From Lumnitzera littorea (taxonomy: Eukaryota; Streptophyta; Magnoliopsida; Myrtales; Combretaceae), in assembly GCA_024138015.1 (NCBI GenBank), contig JAMXBB010000008.1:8295792-8359791 (forward strand): a stretch of DNA of 64,000 bases, read 5' to 3'. The first letter of the stretch is position 1, and the number at the start of each line of letters is the position of its first letter. The position numbers were made by a program, and so were the translations under genes. The notes beneath the pieces were generated by a model. It ran no database searches. It had not been told where the DNA came from and was given only the letters and a program-made list of their open reading frames with translations. This document shows positions 36,080 through 46,734 of the stretch, piece by piece.

Positions 36080-36490
36080 ATCGACTATTTTGGTTTGGGA
36101 TTTAAAGTAATCATTTTGGGTTTTCTTTCTCATTTATGATGTGCAACTTGAGGTTTTTTTTTATCACGTGCATGTAATTTAGGATTTAATATTACATCAT
36201 GAAAAAGAAGGCATGTTGTGCATTTGGTGGAAAAAAAAATGCTAGCAAAAGTATTGAAATACGGGTTATATTTTTATAATTTTCTTTCTTTTTATGATAA
36301 TTTTTTGCTAAAGTAAGATAGAAGATGATTTTCTTTTTATGCCACTAACCAAATTAAAAACTTAAAAATATTACTCCCAATTTTATTGTCTCATACTCTC
36401 ATGACAAGTAAAAGCCATATTTTTCATTTACTCTTTTATTTTTATATCTACTCTTATGTTTTCCCTTTCGTTTCTTTCAAAAATTGAAAG
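36080..36490. repeat. Duplicated segment A, copy 2
   Basis: Direct copy of 4021-4470. Together with segment B it indicates a duplication of the 4-7.3 kb region, with the 37-45 kb MULE/PMD DNA now lying between the two parts in this copy. Confidence 0.75.
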
Positions 36491-36585
36491 GCATGGACAA
36501 ATATAAGGGAAAAGGAAAAAAATGCAAAAAAAAAAAAAAAAAATGACAAAAATTTGGCATTTGGTAAAATAATCCCAAAAATACC

Positions 36586-36690
36586 AAGAGGCAATTTCAG
36601 TATACGTTACTCAAGAGGCAATTTCAGTATACGTTACTCAAGAGGCAATTTTAGTATACGTTACTCAAGAGACGATTTCAGTACAAATTA
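36586..36690. repeat. 27-bp minisatellite, 3 full copies plus a diverged fourth
   Basis: Unit aagaggcaatttcagtatac plus gttactc, at 36586, 36613 and 36640, with a degenerate fourth at 36667. It is in frame on the plus strand (nine-residue period GNFSIRYSR), but the surrounding ORF is short and follows a poly(A) run at 36528-36543, so it is not a convincing gene. Confidence 0.95.
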
Positions 36691-37269
36691 TTTCAATACA
36701 CTTACATTTTGCATTTTCATTCACCTCTCCACTTTAAAATTAGTCAAGCCTATATACGATTGCAGTTGAAAATTGTATCACCTTAAATTTAGTTAAGCCC
36801 ATGCACAATTTTAGTTGAAAAGGTAATTGGAACGTGATGTTCAATAGACAGCTATTTTTTTAAGTCAATCAATCGAATTTTATCCGATTATTTATTTGTG
36901 GGATATTCGGTTTTGTCATCTTTTAATACTACACAAATAAGCATTTTGAATCGACATCGAAAACTATTAATAACTTTAAATTATGAAGTAATGAAATAGT
37001 TGTATGAAATATAAGTAAACAGTCGAAATAGCTAAATAGTGTTTCAATAATAAAGAAAGTAAATCAAAAGTGAAAATATAAAGCTAATGATGTCGTCGTC
37101 GTCATCGTTGAGGCAATGGCTGAGCATCTTAGGGTTCTGCACTGTCTTATGGCTAAACCATCTGAACCGTAACTAGCTGTGTGATCTATCCACCATCTTA
37201 GCTATAAGCACTCGAGAACGATCCATACATGGGGACTGGAGAAGGGTGCATCTGTGTAACTCCTTTGCC

Positions 37270-39110
37270 TATGTCGTACTAAGGATCTCTAATCGACCTC
37301 CTTAATGGTGCAGGAGGGAGGGGATGAAATTGACTAGTAGAGGTCTCTCTGACAACAAGAGTATGACACATAGGATCCGCAAAGCTCTCCTTGAGGAATG
37401 ACCTACGGAACTTAAATCCAGGTGGTTCAAGAGATGTTGGCAACAAGAAGTATGCGGGAGAAGCATTGTCACGAATCCCCATTCGAGCTGTCTATATTCT
37501 CGACCACTAACTTGACTACGACCACATGCCCCACGATCCCAACTACATGCCCTACGATCCCTACCTCTCTATGGCTCATTCGGTGTGGATTTGTCTTCAT
37601 CGATATTTAGACTGGGTAAAGCTGGGTCACTTAGGTAGACCCTAATAATCCCCTAGATAAGATCATTTATTTGATTTTACTCAAATAATATGTCCTCATA
37701 TAACATGTGTGGCATTCTATGTATGAAGTTTGTTTACATTTTGAATGCAAAAGTTTAAGTTGCATATAAATTAGAAAATAAAAGTGTAAATGAAAAAGTA
37801 ATTGTACCTACCATACATATCTAGGAAGCCCCAAACCAATTGATATATCTGCGGGTAACTTATTAGTATAAGGCGACGTAGTCAAGATGCACACCAAGCG
37901 ATGGTTGCACTTAAGCTATTTGGTTTTGGCAACCCTCCCATTGTGCTATCCAATCTGTATGGTGAGTCACCTAATTTATCTCCGTACTACCCTTCAGATT
38001 AATCTCACGTAGGGCCTATCCCGTATTAGGGTAGGCTAGGATCTCCTACATTCCACCAAACTGTTGAGCCATGTGATTGAGATAGTGTATCTCCACGATG
38101 TAGAAGCATATAAGCGGTATATGAGCTAACTATACGTCACCCCTATACCGACAATAAGTGAGGAGTTTGGCAACATCATCGTAGTCGTATGGAATCTAAA
38201 CAACCTGAATTGATGATCAATAATGAGGATGAAAAAAACAACAGTTACTAAATGAATAAGGTGAACAGTTTCGAAAAATACGCACTTGCTCCAAACACTG
38301 GCGATCGAATACATCTCTATACTATCCAACCACATGTGTGGGTAACTCAATTATGTTAAACTCCACCCCCCATCGACTCATAAGTGGTCGACCATCAATA
38401 ATTGTCATAATCCGGCGACATAAAAGGGTAATGTGTGGGAAATGCTCACATGCCCATACTTATAGAATCACCAATAGACCACTAATCTCTCCTACATCAA
38501 CCCTAGATACCAGGCACAACTGGCAGTATTGCCACGCTAAGCAAGTTGCTCTTATATATATTGTCTGGTTATGGTAAGGTTCGATAGGAGAGGGAGGAAC
38601 ATAAGGTGTATGACATTATTAGACTTGTCTGATAACAACATACCACTGATCAACTGTATGATATATGCCCTCATGAAGTGCTACACTATCTCCTCGTCCG
38701 TATGAAAAGGCAAATTGGTGAAGTTTTCCTTTAACCACGACAACTTCAATTTGGCACCCTTTAAGGGACTCTCAGGTAGGCGAATTCCTAATAGGTGATG
38801 ACATATCTTAGCCTACCCAATAGAAGTGATCACTTTAGTAACTATATTGCCATCAGCTGGCAAACCTATGAGTAAAGATATATTCTCTAACGTCACCATC
38901 ATCGCGCTACGTATGTGTCTCCTCCCTCCATCGCTCAACCAGGGTAACAATCAAGTGCCAATCTAATTGTATGAAGGAAACTTGGTGCGCACCAATGAAG
39001 TCTAATTGCTCTAAATACGGGATCATACGTAGATCTATCGAGATCTCTTGACCATCACGTTGCTTAAATATCACTTCACGTCCACGGCACCTAAGTTAGT
39101 AGTTTTCCTG
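37270..39110 (-). pseudogene. PMD-B: plant mobile domain (MAIN-like) gene, decayed
   Basis: Second plant mobile domain gene. A 3' acceptor (ttgttacag) near 39100 starts an exon with IPYLEQLDFIGAHQVSFIQL, LDWHLIVTLVERWREETHT, then LLIGLPADGNIVTKVITSIG, LKLSWLKENFTNLPFH, YIIQLISGMLLSDKSNNVIH, FLPLLSNLTITRQY and a WGVEFNIIELPTHVVG segment. Further left are pieces with IVEIHYLNHMAQQFGG and the basic tail ORF 37279-37482 (LRRSIRDP). Multiple stops and frameshifts. It is only moderately similar to PMD-A, so it is a different subfamily. It lies directly downstream of MULE-B on the same strand, with about 0.3 kb between them. Confidence 0.82.
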
Positions 39111-39419
39111 TAACAAAGGAAGAAGAAATATTGTTACAATCAATATAGGAAATGGAACAAATTGCAAATATGTTTTTTATTTGCTATTCCTTACCTAATT
39201 ACCCTATACCAACTCAGATCTATGGGGTGGCTACAAGTGAAGTAGTAACCTATCTACCAGTCTTGGATCCATTTACTCTTACAAGTATAAAAGAGGAAAG
39301 AAAATCTATAAGCTTACTAGAAAACTCGTATGGTAAAAACAAAAAGTTAGAAAACATAACTACTTCTTAAATATACTGCCATATATATAATTAATAAATA
39401 TTATTACGGGTTTTTTCAC

Positions 39420-42400
39420 ATTCAATAAGTGAACTACCGGTGGATCCACTTGACATTAGTTGTTTTTCTCGTTGCGGACATCTTCTCTTATTATATCCGT
39501 CCCTACTGCATAGTCCACAGGTGTAAGTTAATGATCCCTCCCGAATGTCCATCTCATTTTAGAATTGTTTCTCTTGTAGCCTGCTTAGATTTCTAACCCT
39601 GTCTGATGTTGTAACTTGATGCCAAACAGGAATATCAAGATATAACCAACTAGACTTATTGGCACAAGGAATGAAGGATCACACATATACATGTAGCTAA
39701 TTCTATATCGTGTACTAATGCCTAATGTATGCAGTACAATCCATACTCATTCTTCCCATAATAGCTATAGCGTATGAGCACAAAATTTTGTATGTTTGCC
39801 ACTTATTACAAGTATATTGTGTAGTCCTAAGGGTGACCGTATGGTTACTCTCTCCTTTTTGCACATATACTGTTGGTCTGGGTGCTATTATGACCTTAAA
39901 TATCTACTCATTGTAGTAAAAAATCACGACTCGATGACCACTGGTCATTTTGTGCCATCTGTCAAACTTTCTCTCTACGAATTTGGTCAACACTTTACCA
40001 ATGCCCATCTGCTTCGCTAACTCGATTCTACATATATTGAAGTAGTTGTTGCAGTTATAGAAATTTTTCTTAAGTAGTGCTACGATGGTCAAGTTCCTAG
40101 CATCATGCAAAGCACTGTTATAACTTTATGCAATGTTGGTCATCCCATGACCAAACCGAGCTCCATCGTCAAATGCTAGCATCCACATTTGAGGATGTCG
40201 GCCTCTAAAGTAAGTTCTAATATGGGGACTCATAGTCTTAGCCTCATCATAGTAGGCGCAAAACTTTCGAGGTTGCAACTGGTAAGCGGCCTTCTTTATC
40301 ATCTCTTCACAATCTTTACTCTTAGCCCAAGTGTTGAAGTTATTGGCAATGTGTCAAATACACCACCGTCAAGGCCAACCCTTTGGCCATACTACATTCT
40401 CACCCTATACTGCTTTAATGCCCCAGAACTCGAGGTGCGCTACAACCCGCCATGTGTCCCTACCTATCAGAAACACGTTAAGGCTTTAAAACTAACTACA
40501 ATTTTCTTAATCACTTATAATAATCTCTCATCATATACAAAACAATAATTCTCCAAATACAACTAAACAACCAAATCTTGACATTCTATAATATATAGAA
40601 CTAACTGTCGCTCTTTCCTAACCCAATGATAACAATCCATACTTGTAAATTTATCAATTTGACTTGCAGTTGTAAAAATAGAAGAGTGAGCCAAAACTCA
40701 ATACGAATGCACAAATATACACGAATGTCAAGCTCAAAACATACACATGTATAATATGCAACCGAAATATAATATAAACAAATGTCAAGTTAATTATATT
40801 TAATTTAAGTTAGCAACCAACAAAGGGGTACTCATAACCCTGTCATACCTTGATCTTTGTCCACATATATAAGTGGATATAAATATACGTTTTTCCGTTA
40901 AGTCCTTTACGTTCAGAGTCCAGAGACTAGAAACCTAATATTCTACTTGTATCATCCCATATGAAAGTTTACTAGGGAAACCTCGCATATGATCAACGGT
41001 TGCTCCTCTAGGAAACTAAGGAACTATTACTACTAGCCCCTAGAGCAAGCAGATCAAGCACAACCGGCAAACTATTCTTTTAGGTCGAATAAAAATTAGT
41101 TCAATTACATTCTAAGTTCTAACAAGCATAACCATATAAACAAACACTACATCCCTGAAAAGCTGAATCTGAGCCAAATATAAAGTCCAAACCAACCATG
41201 GAACCCAAATGTAGCAACCTGACAGTTAATTGGAAATCTACAACTTTAAGCCTCGTATAAAGAAAAAAGCTAAAAGCTCCAACCACTTAAGAAGAAAGGA
41301 ACTTGATAATTAGTACGAATCTAAATGAAACAAGCATACACTTTAACCCTTAGGAACTCAATAACTAGGTTCTACTTAAAAGTTACTTAAGAATTTATAA
41401 GTTTATCAAATAAAATTCTTTATCCAAAATCCTTTATTAATTTACTCAAACGGCTACTGGAATTCAATACATATTTTGTTGAAGTATTTCATTAAAATAA
41501 TCAATGGTACACTTTAAATATAAACTTATAGCAACTTTCACTAACATTTTACGAACCATATGTTATAGTATCGAATATAAACTATTTTCTTAGGGTTAAA
41601 AGGTAAATATAATAAATTATTATCATCTCCCTTATAAAACTTACGAAACTAGGTTGTCTTATTCTTTAGCCGCATAAGGACAATATCGACAATTGGAAAT
41701 TATTAAACAGACCGTCCACCTTTTGCCATCAAAGAACATGAAGACAAAAAAGAAAATAGATCAATCTTATTAATTTTTTTAATTGGCCCATGCCAACGAT
41801 AGCAACAACACTGATGTTAACTAACTAATAATAATAATAATAATATAACTCATATAGCTAAAGGTATTTAAACCGCATAAAAACATATATAATAAGATAA
41901 TGTTAAGGACCAACATCGGTGATGGTTGTAATGAGGAAGAACAATCATACACTTACGACTATCTGAAGAACAACCCGAGTTGAGTAGGAGGTCGCGAGCT
42001 AGACAAGGATTCACGGAGAAGAAGACCAATAAAACAGAGCACAAACGAAATCGGATTCTTCTTCACTCTAGATATTGAATCTCATAATTCCAACTGCAGA
42101 ACTAGCCCAAAGAATATAAATATTAACCCCTCCGTTCACAAGATAACTTATATAGAAGAAAATTCAGAGAAAAATATCCCACGTTTCTTTGTTATGAAAG
42201 GGAGGATAGAACACCTTAGAACCGCTCGTCATTGGATATTGAAGGTCGGAGGGCGGAAGATCGAAGCTCGAAGATGACTTTGGCATGATGTTCATCAACA
42301 TAAACCCAGAAGAGCAAAACATTGGTTGCGCAAACAAGTGCTCAACGGAGAAGCAATCTCGCCGGAGCTCGACCGGAAAAGACAGTACATTAGCAACATG

Positions 42401-44870
42401 TCGTGGAAAGAGAGTTCCGAGATTAAGACCGGAAATGAAACTCAGCCAAAGGGAAGAGGACACCAAAACTCCGTTCGATGATAAAATAGGTTGTCGGGGA
42501 AGAAGCGAACCGGAGCCATGAAGTTGAAATGAAGCTCGAAGCTACCAAAAGAGAAGGAAAAGGAAATGTGAAGCTGTTTCGGTCGTGTCCTCACTGTTTG
42601 GTCATGGAGCTTTGTTGTTGTCGTCGAAATGGTGGGGTGGAGGGTCTGTTAGAAGGGAAATGCAGGGAATGGGATGATGTAGAGGGACAGGTGGCGAGAT
42701 AAAGAAAGAAGGATTGAGGGAATTAATGGGGTGGGTCTGGTCAAGCATTACGAGAGAGAGAGAGAGAGAGAGACGTGCGTGTGATAGTGAGCCGAGTGCG
42801 ATAGAAAAAGAAACAGTGCGGCAGGAGAGAGATAGGAGAATGAAATTGGGTTGTGCTGAGGGTTGTATAGATCACTTTAGAATTTTTTTTTTTTTATTTA
42901 ATGTAGAGTAGGTTTATATTTGAAATAAAAATTTTAAAAATTAATTAAAATAACAATATATAATATTAAGGCAATCACATAATATATAACATCCGCTCTT
43001 GTATATAGTATTAATAAAATATTTATACTTTATACATAAAATAGAATTTAATCTATTTAATTAATACGTAAAATAAGTATTTTAGGAAAATATAATCTAA
43101 ACCTTAAATTAGACATCTATACTATAAGATAAAATTAAAAAAAAAAAGTTTGAAGTTACTCGAAGATAAATAAATTAAGATTTTTCTTATTAGAATGCGA
43201 TTTCTATTGACACGACGTAAATTATTTTACTGTTATTACTGAATTATTATTTTAACTTGATTGGGGTGTTTCAATTGCAAACTAGATCCCAGCATGATAG
43301 TCCAAAATCAAACATATATCGGTACGATCTCTTATAATGTACATGAGCACACATGTTATAAATCAACTCTACCTATTGAAACATTCCTCATCAACTAGGG
43401 TGAAACCAGGTAGGATTATATAATTTTGACCATCAACTCCAGTCGCAATTAGCAATTTATGCTTGTACTTCTCATACAGGAATGTTCCGTCAATCGTAAC
43501 TACAGGCTTAAAATGTATAAATGCCTCAATGCTCGGTCTGAATGCCCAAAAAACTCTATTAGAGAATACGTGCCTAGCAGTATCACTGTCTCGTTATTTC
43601 TACTCTACTATAGTACCGAGATTAGCCTCTTAGATCGTATTTAGTAGATGTGGGAATATCGCATACAATTCTTCCTATTTACTGTAAACCTATTTAATTG
43701 TTTTGCACTTCACTTCCCTAATTCTCTTGATGTGGACAATATAACTGTATTGCTTGCAAATAGTCGCCTGCAAGTGTCTTAGCTTAACGCTTAGTAACTC
43801 TTAAACATCCTTAATCAAAAAGTAGGATAGCGTGTTTGAGTCTAATTTCAAGTGGTCCTGGCTAATTGTAAGATTGAGACAAGTGTGTGGACTCACAAAC
43901 CTGGTTATCACAAAACATCCTACATGTTACTTTTTACAAGCTCCGAGTCTCCACCTATAGCCCTTTTCCTAATCAATGCATCTGATAGACCATAACATCG
44001 ATTCGAACTCCTTCATGATGAAGTCATTGTAGTTCATAACATGATGCAGCCACACAAATATCTATAGATGTTTTTTACTCTTGAACTGCATGCCAACCTT
44101 CAATTCACTGCTAAAGCTCTATTCACTATCACTTATACTATCATCAACCACTAGTATATCCCCTACACTTGACGTGTAGAATGGCATAGGTTCCCCATCC
44201 TAACCACGTCCATAGATGTTGATAGCCAATGCCTCCAATTATTCCGTCCACATGACCCTTGTGCTTCTTCCATTTCCTACAACCAACATTTACTCAGGCC
44301 AACGTCTGCATTATAATCTATATCATTGAAATCTTCATCAATGTTAACGAATATCAATTCATTCTCCACATCAATATCTCTATTTGACTCGTTGGTGATC
44401 AAGACATTAAGTTCATTAGAAATGCGACCGATGCTCGATACATGACTCGATGGGACCGCTTGGGATTCGAGCACCCTGGTTTCAACTTGCAGTCTAATAT
44501 CATTGTTGTGCCATTTGACATAGTCTTCACTTGCAACAAGGGCTAGTGATGGTGGGTTCACTTTATGAATTTTAATATATATTTCCAAAAAACCACCAAC
44601 TCCACCACACGCTACTAAAGAAGCCATCAACTGTTGGACGCCATAATCATTGCTAATAGGGATGGCACAGAACATGTCCTTGGTTTCGCCTATGAGGGGG
44701 CATCTATGAATTATCTTGATCCAATGTGTTGTCATGTCAACCTAAAAGTGATTACATATTATTCCAACTACTTGGTCATATGTGGCCCCAAATGGAACTT
44801 CGGCTACTATTCTCGAATGCCTGTCATACTGCACCCCATCCTCTTCTTTCACAATATTTCCACCAATACA
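39420..44870 (-). pseudogene. MULE-B: Mutator-like transposase, split by a solo LTR
   Basis: Read from the right: PB1-like domain (44640-44865, EVPFGATYDQVVGIICN and CPLIGETKDMFCAIPISND); linker with LQVETRVLESQAVPSS and an acidic run; catalytic domain (43270-43600) with RPSIEAFIHFKPVVTIDGTF, HKLLIATGVDGQN and ILDYHAGI, both Asp retained. The inserted LTR follows (40414-43273), then HIANNFNTWAKSKDCEEMIK and YFRGRHPQMWMLAFDDGARF. Next is a SWIM finger (39768-39815, YTCNKWQTYKILCSYA) and a knuckle CGLCSRDGYNKRRC (39474-39522). In both zinc motifs the His is Tyr, a C-to-T change. Several stops. PMD-B follows on the same strand. The PB1 part is the closest relative of the fragment at 14681-15285. 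Confidence 0.88.
40414..43273 (-). mobile_element. Solo LTR, 2,860 bp, inserted in MULE-B catalytic domain
   Basis: On the minus strand it starts TGAAACACCCCAATC and ends CTGGGGCATTAAA (expected CA, now AA). The 5-bp target duplication is GCAAT (43274-43278) and GCAGT (40409-40413), one mismatch. Omitting it with one target copy gives an unbroken transposase frame from GIQFAI into GENVVWPKGWP. Its length and the ggttgtagcgcacctcgag...ggggc end resemble long LTRs of Tekay-like Gypsy elements (inference). It has no internal region. It contains (GA)n at 42752-42773, (AAT)n at 41825-41843 and a GC-richer leader-like part at 42160-42680. Confidence 0.85.
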
Positions 44871-45535
44871 ACAAAACAACTTTATATTATCCATTATACA
44901 CCTGTTTGCTACATCGACTGCATAAACTTTAACATGAGCATGTATAAATATTACCTAATGCTAGCAGACACTAATTTCTTTTTATAGCTAATATTGTGAA
45001 AGCTAATGGGTCTTATTACACAAAATATTAGTAAATAATAATATTTATATTATTTCTTGTACCACTAATTTCTTTTCACAGGTAATATTATGAAAACTAA
45101 TGGATATAATTAACAATTAATTGTCTAATTACTTGCGTTGGGTAGGAATTTTTCCTTTAGGATTACTAATTAAATAATCTTGTTAAATCATCATTCAAAA
45201 AATTTTATAATACTAATGTCTATGTTATTGTTATGTCATTATTTTAATATTACTTGTAAAAAATTTACACAAGTATATATATTAATTCTATTTTTCAGTT
45301 AATTGATAATTAAACTTTAGTCTATATACCTCTATGAAAAGATGAATGATTTTATTTCCTTGCTCCTGTTCAAAGTACACAGAGTACCAATAATTTTTTC
45401 GTAGTAAAGTTTAAAAATCTCATCTAATGAATGTTAAGAATATTTCTTAGTAACATCATTATATATGCATTATTTTACAATAATTGGTATAATTTTTTTT
45501 TAAAATGACATATCACATACTTAAAACAATTAGCT
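44871..45535. other. 5' flank of MULE-B, no gene seen
   Basis: AT-rich, with a near-repeated phrase (actaatttctttttatagctaat at about 44970 and actaatttcttttcacaggtaat at about 45065), a short duplication of about 95 bp period. The left end of MULE-B should lie here, but no terminal inverted repeat was recognised. Confidence 0.4.
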
Positions 45536-46412
45536 AGTAGTTTTCTTAGAATATATGCCTTTTACTTTTATTTTTATTTTTCTATTATATTTTCCCTCTA
45601 TGCAATTTATCTATTATCATAGTCCATAATAGTAGGTTAAGATATATTTTACATACATACTAAAGCATTTCCTATACAGGATACATTGAAACTTCAGATA
45701 ATGTGTCTATTTTTCAGATCTTATAATCTCTAACTCTTAGGTTGTAAGTTTCTGGATAAAAACCTATAAATTGATTTAACTTGAACAAATTGAAATAAGA
45801 ATCATTGTTGGTGCTTTAAAAAAAGAATCATTATATGCTTACAACCCCTTTATTTATTTATTTGGAATAGTTTAGATGAGGAATGGAAAATTATGTCTTA
45901 AAAATGACTATCACCAAAAATAAACTAAAAATTTATGTTTCAATATTTTTTAAGTAATTTTTTATTAGAAGAAGTACATATTCAAATATTTACTTTACCT
46001 TACTAATTGCAATATTAAATTAAGAATTTAACCAAAAAAATTAATATGCGCCTATTTAGTCTTTTTGAAAATAATCAAAAGTCATTTTCTTTTTGTTATT
46101 AGTTAAGGGCATGATTGTTTATTACTTGAGCTTTTTATTTCCTCTTAGAAGGCAATACAAAATTATATCTTACAAAAGCTATTCTCTATAGAGAGAGTAT
46201 AGAAAAGTCATCAAGAACAAAAGTTCTCGAATTAATTTTTGAAAAAAAAGGTAATAAGATGTATTTTGGGGAATAACTCTTCTATTTAGTAAAAGGCTAG
46301 TTAATGTGTCTTTGATAGCTTAAAAACGAAAATGCAATAATGAAATATACTAGAATAGGACTTAAAAAGTGGTTGATACTTCTTCCTTTTTTCTGTTTTC
46401 CCCAACAAAATA
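45536..46412. repeat. Duplicated segment B, copy 2 (continues at 51388-51450)
   Basis: Direct copy of 6330-7290. The homology resumes exactly after the right target copy of the Copia element (agtatttgattctttgtgaattt), confirming the insertion boundaries. Confidence 0.8.
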
Positions 46413-46417
46413 CTTAG

Positions 46418-46611
46418 TGTTAGATATACTGAAGCAATAATAATATTGCTTTACTTTCATACGTATAGGTTACTAGATTGTCACACATGTAAATACAAGT
46501 ATAAATCCTTTGTACATAACTAACTTAATGGAATGAATTATTTTAATCCCTTCAGTTCATTACCATCCATTACCTCCATTTTTGCATTCTCTCTAAGAAG
46601 TGAAATCAACA
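46418..46611 (+). repeat. Copia 5' LTR
   Basis: TG..CA ends. A TATA-like gtataaatcc near 46499 is a possible promoter. Confidence 0.95.
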
Positions 46612-46626
46612 TGGTATTAGAGTAAG
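46612..46626 (+). other. Copia primer-binding site
   Basis: TGGTATTAGAGTAAG begins immediately after the LTR. It fits the initiator Met tRNA 3' end (TGGTATCAGAGC) with few mismatches. Confidence 0.85.
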
Positions 46627-46734
46627 ACTATTTAATATGATATTTCATCATTTCTGTTTTGATTCATTAGTTTCTTTTATTCACTGTTCTTCAAAGAATT
46701 TTACAATTTGAGATTTGATCAGCATTCAATCAAG

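Noticed and set aside
36586..36690. CRISPR-like array
   Set aside because: Units are directly adjacent with no unique spacers, in a plant genome.
36554..36769. Plus ORF with GNFSIRYSR repeats as a repeat protein
   Set aside because: The repeat is a DNA minisatellite downstream of a poly(A) run; the frame is short and surrounded by AT-rich DNA.
40189..40548. Plus ORF of 119 codons
   Set aside because: Antisense of the MULE-B transposase and the LTR edge.
42164..42466. Minus ORF of 100 codons in a GC-richer stretch
   Set aside because: It lies wholly inside the solo LTR 40414-43273 and has no protein motif; LTR leader sequence.
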